From assembly GCA_000695745.1 (NCBI GenBank), contig ASHK01000071.1, positions 1 to 8,637 on the forward strand: a stretch of DNA of 8,637 bases, in the 5' to 3' direction. This document shows positions 5,922 to 8,637 of this stretch, piece by piece. The notes below the pieces were generated by a model. It had not been told where the DNA came from. It made no database searches and worked only from the letters and a program-made list of their open reading frames with translations. Source of the stretch: Vibrio madracius. GTDB lineage: Bacteria > Pseudomonadota > Gammaproteobacteria > Enterobacterales > Vibrionaceae. The number at the start of each line of letters is the position of its first letter. Position 1 is the first letter of the stretch. The translations under genes and the position numbers were made by a program.

Positions 5922-7832
5922 ATGACACTATACAGACAGCTAGTGGTCGGCATGATAGCAGTATTCATTATGCTATTGACGTCGGTGTTTATCATCGAGT
6001 TCAACACGACTAAAAACTTCCTAGAACAGCAGCAGCGCTCTGAGGTGAACAACACGATAAATACCGTGGGATTAGCCCTAGCGCCTTACCTAAAGACTCA
6101 AGACAAAGTCGCTGTTGAATCCGTGATTAATGCGCTATTTGACGGCAGTACATATTCCACGGTAAGACTGGTTTTCCTAGAGACCGATGAAGAAATTGTT
6201 CGCAGTTATCCAATTAAACCAAACGGTGTCCCTGAATGGTTTACCAACCTACATCTATTTACGCCTATTCATGACTCACGCGTGGTCACCAGTGGTTGGT
6301 TACAGTTAGCGGAAGTTGAAATCATTAGTCACCCAGGAGAAGCTTACGCTCAGCTTTGGCAAGCGTTTGAGCGTCTCGCTGGGGCATTCGTTGTCATCTT
6401 TACTTTAGGTCTGCTATCTATTGCCTTCATTTTAAGACGCGCACTCACACCACTTCGAGCGATCGTCACCAAAATGGAACAGGTGGCGAATAAACAATTT
6501 GGTGAACCTCTGCTTCGTCCGAATACTAAAGACTTAATCGCGGTCGTTGATGGCATTAATAGCATGTCTGCTCATGTTGAAGAATCATTTAAACAACAGG
6601 CAAAAGAAGCACAAAAACTCCGTGAGCGTGCTTATATGGATCCTGTTTCTCAACTTGGCAACCGCGCCTTCTTTATGGGGCAATTAAATCAATGGCTTTC
6701 CGAATCCTCGCTTGGCGGTGTGGCAATCTTGCATGCCGAGTTCATTAAACAAACCTACAAAGCAGAGGGCTATGAAGCCGGTGATGGCTTAGTGAGAGAA
6801 CTGTCTGATCTGTTATCAATGACCATCAATATTCCAAACACAGTGATTGCCCGTATATCAACCGATGAATTTGGTTTTGTATTCCCAAATATCGATGAAA
6901 ACGAGTTGAAGTTCGCGGCAAACAGCATCATTAGCTGTATTCAGGATCTGAACGCTGACCCTACAGGTCTTAGCAAAGCCAACGCATCGCTGGGTGTTGT
7001 CTTTAACGAAGAGCGTAAGAACTCAACGCAAATGCTTTCCGTGCTTGATAACGCATTAACCAAAGCGAAATCGAACCCAGAAATCGATTATGGCTATATC
7101 TCCAGCGAGCATACAGGCGTCATCATGGGTAAACAGCAATGGCGTTCACTAGTGGAAGAAGCGATCAGCGACGATGCTGTCACCTTTAGATTCCAAGCAG
7201 CAAACAGCAGTGGCGGCGAGACATATCACCGCGAGGTGTTCTCTGCTATCGAAATGAATGGCGAACGTTACACAGCCAATCAATACCTACTCGCACTAGA
7301 GCAGCTTGATGCCAGCCATATCTTTGATGAGCACGTTATCATGTCCGTGATTAACAAACTCGAACGAGAAGAGATGTCAGACTCTATGGCGATTAACATC
7401 ACCCCGACAAGTATTGCTCAACCAAGCTTTATTCGTTGGATTAGCCAAGTATTGGCTAAACATCGCAGTATAAATGACAAGCTGCACTTTGAGATTCCCG
7501 AAAGTTGCTTTATCAATAATCCGCACCACACCGCGCTATTCTGCAATGCTATTCGTAATGAGGGCGCTAAATTTGGTGTCGATAACTACGGTCGTAACTT
7601 CCAATCATTGGAGTATCTCAACGAATTCAGACCTGATTATGTGAAACTGGACTATCTCTATACCCACCAGCTTGACGATGAGAAACAGAAATTTACGCTA
7701 ACATCGATTTCGAGAACGGCGCACAATTTGGGTATTAAAACTATTGCCTCACGAGTGGAAACACAAACTCAGCTCGACTTCTTGTCTGAGCATTTTGTGG
7801 ATGTATTCCAAGGCTTTATCGTGGACAAATAA
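5922..7832 (+). CDS. lapD: LapD, inner-membrane c-di-GMP receptor controlling LapG
   Basis: LapD senses cytoplasmic c-di-GMP and passes the signal outward: when loaded it binds LapG in the periplasm and protects the surface adhesin. The 636-residue frame is intact. It has a first membrane helix (about 7-27), a periplasmic LapD/MoxY-type domain (28-150), a second helix (about 153-173), HAMP (about 172-224), GGDEF-like (about 235-395) and EAL-like (about 405-636) domains. Trp126 in SGWLQL matches the conserved LapG-binding tryptophan (W125 in P. fluorescens). Both enzyme-type domains are degenerate: the GGDEF site reads STDEF (313-317), and the EAL domain has HREVF instead of EAL and VDNYG instead of DDFG. 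This fits a receptor, not an enzyme. The retained VKLDYLY and SRVETQ segments suit nucleotide binding. It ends with tandem stops TAA TAG. Length and context match the family well. Confidence 0.95.
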   Translation: MTLYRQLVVGMIAVFIMLLTSVFIIEFNTTKNFLEQQQRSEVNNTINTVGLALAPYLKTQDKVAVESVINALFDGSTYSTVRLVFLETDEEIVRSYPIKPNGVPEWFTNLHLFTPIHDSRVVTSGWLQLAEVEIISHPGEAYAQLWQAFERLAGAFVVIFTLGLLSIAFILRRALTPLRAIVTKMEQVANKQFGEPLLRPNTKDLIAVVDGINSMSAHVEESFKQQAKEAQKLRERAYMDPVSQLGNRAFFMGQLNQWLSESSLGGVAILHAEFIKQTYKAEGYEAGDGLVRELSDLLSMTINIPNTVIARISTDEFGFVFPNIDENELKFAANSIISCIQDLNADPTGLSKANASLGVVFNEERKNSTQMLSVLDNALTKAKSNPEIDYGYISSEHTGVIMGKQQWRSLVEEAISDDAVTFRFQAANSSGGETYHREVFSAIEMNGERYTANQYLLALEQLDASHIFDEHVIMSVINKLEREEMSDSMAINITPTSIAQPSFIRWISQVLAKHRSINDKLHFEIPESCFINNPHHTALFCNAIRNEGAKFGVDNYGRNFQSLEYLNEFRPDYVKLDYLYTHQLDDEKQKFTLTSISRTAHNLGIKTIASRVETQTQLDFLSEHFVDVFQGFIVDK

Positions 7833-7846
7833 TAGGTGCAGAATCC

Positions 7847-8637
7847 ATGAAGGATCCGTTACTAAACTCGCTTATCTATATCAGCCGATATTACGGCTTA
7901 GCCAATTCTCCAGAAGCATTGGTCAACGGCTTACCCCTGTCGGAGGGAAAGCTCACACCATTTTTGCTTCCTCGCTCAGCTGAACGTGCTGGATTGGTAG
8001 CCAAAGAGAATCGCTCTGATATAGACAAAATTCCAAGCATCGTTTTTCCTGTCATCTTGCTTTTGAAAGGCGGTGATGCTTGCGTACTGAACAGTATTGA
8101 TTCCGACACCAGTGAAGCGGAAGTTATTACGCTTGAGTCCGGTATGGTCCCCATTTCGGTCCCGCTCAATGATTTAAGAGAACAATTCACAGGCCGATAC
8201 TTTTTGGTCAAGAAGCAGTTCCGCTATGACGAGCGCTCCCCAGAAGTCCTAAAAACTCGCGACGGTCACTGGTTCTGGGGCACGTTGTGGGAGTCGAAAC
8301 GTATCTACCGTGATGTGCTTATCGCCTCACTACTGATCAATATATTTGCCGTTGCCGCACCACTATTCACCCGTCTTGTTTATGACAAAGTGGTGCCTAA
8401 CTTAGCTTTTGAAACCTTATGGGTACTGGCGGCAGGGATATTTATTGTCTTCGGCTTCGATTTAATACTCAAGCTTATGCGTAGCTACTTCATTGATGTG
8501 GCTGGGAAAAAGTCGGATATTTTGATCTCCTCCAAGCTATTTAGCAAAGTCATGGGCATCAGAATGGAATCGCGCCCACCGTCTGTGGGGGCCTTTGCTC
8601 GTCACTTACAAGAGTTTGAATCGATTCGCGAATTCTT
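7847..8637 (+). CDS. lapB: Type I secretion ABC transporter, LapB-like (partial, 3' end cut off)
   Basis: This is the inner-membrane permease/ATPase that powers adhesin export with the adaptor encoded upstream. The visible 263 residues contain an N-terminal C39-like domain (about 1-135) and the start of the ABC exporter membrane domain: a helix around 157-176, the family motif PLFTRLVYDKVVPNLAFETLWVLA, a second helix around 189-210, and YFIDVAGKKSDILISSKLF. The C39-like domain lacks a catalytic cysteine near its start (the only Cys is residue 79). It is therefore the inactive, substrate-docking type expected for RTX-adhesin exporters rather than a bacteriocin-type peptidase. The Walker motifs lie beyond the right edge. 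The ATG at 7847 is preceded by AGGTG about eight bases upstream and starts 14 bases after the lapD stop, so it belongs to the same operon. Confidence 0.93.
   Translation, partial: MKDPLLNSLIYISRYYGLANSPEALVNGLPLSEGKLTPFLLPRSAERAGLVAKENRSDIDKIPSIVFPVILLLKGGDACVLNSIDSDTSEAEVITLESGMVPISVPLNDLREQFTGRYFLVKKQFRYDERSPEVLKTRDGHWFWGTLWESKRIYRDVLIASLLINIFAVAAPLFTRLVYDKVVPNLAFETLWVLAAGIFIVFGFDLILKLMRSYFIDVAGKKSDILISSKLFSKVMGIRMESRPPSVGAFARHLQEFESIREF

Noticed and set aside
7891..8211. 106-codon minus-strand open frame opposite the exporter gene.
   Set aside because: It is a shadow of the well-supported LapB frame, with no ribosome site or domain.
1..8637. CRISPR arrays, insertion sequences, tRNA or rRNA genes, prophage or toxin-antitoxin genes.
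   Set aside because: None seen: no regularly spaced repeats, transposase motifs, tRNA cloverleaf or phage-like proteins were recognised on either strand.

Overview
The window looks like a piece of a Vibrio-type gammaproteobacterial genome. The base composition is in the mid-40s % GC by eye. PdxH has the classic enterobacterial/Vibrio sequence, and a Lap-type adhesin-control operon lies downstream. Genus-level placement is inference from protein style; no database search was run.

Layout, left to right. (1) Positions 1-794, minus strand: 5' part of a gene for a periplasmic ABC-transporter solute-binding protein, running off the left edge. (2) Positions 1018-1733, plus strand: a divergent GntR/UTRA regulator resembling PhnR-type phosphonate regulators. 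The control region between them carries two near-identical 12-bp TGGACTAG[G/A]TCA sites, one before each start codon. (3) Positions 1734-2532, minus strand: an AraC-family regulator whose stop codon abuts that of the GntR gene. (4) Positions 2812-3449, minus strand: pdxH (pyridoxamine/pyridoxine 5'-phosphate oxidase), followed by a strong intrinsic terminator. (5) Positions 3808 to the right edge, plus strand: a tight four-gene operon, lapC-like (type I secretion adaptor), lapG (periplasmic cysteine protease), lapD (inner-membrane c-di-GMP receptor) and lapB-like (secretion ABC transporter, cut by the right edge).

How the right half works together, from established Lap biology: LapB and LapC, with an outer-membrane TolC-like protein not seen here, export a giant adhesin. 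LapG clips that adhesin off the surface when c-di-GMP is low. LapD, when loaded with c-di-GMP, holds LapG in the periplasm and so keeps the adhesin in place. The adhesin and the outer-membrane channel are not in this window.

The main oddity is quality. Six consecutive conserved genes from 1 to about 5500 are broken by ten single-base frameshifts, eight of them one-base losses, mostly in short homopolymers. Restoring the bases gives normal full-length proteins every time, while lapD and lapB from 5922 onward read cleanly. This is far more likely sequencing or assembly error than ten real mutations, so the genes are annotated here as reconstructed CDSs. I found no convincing wholly new system. 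The best leads are the operator pair, the compact palindrome cluster at 2681-2710 and the control region of the lap operon.
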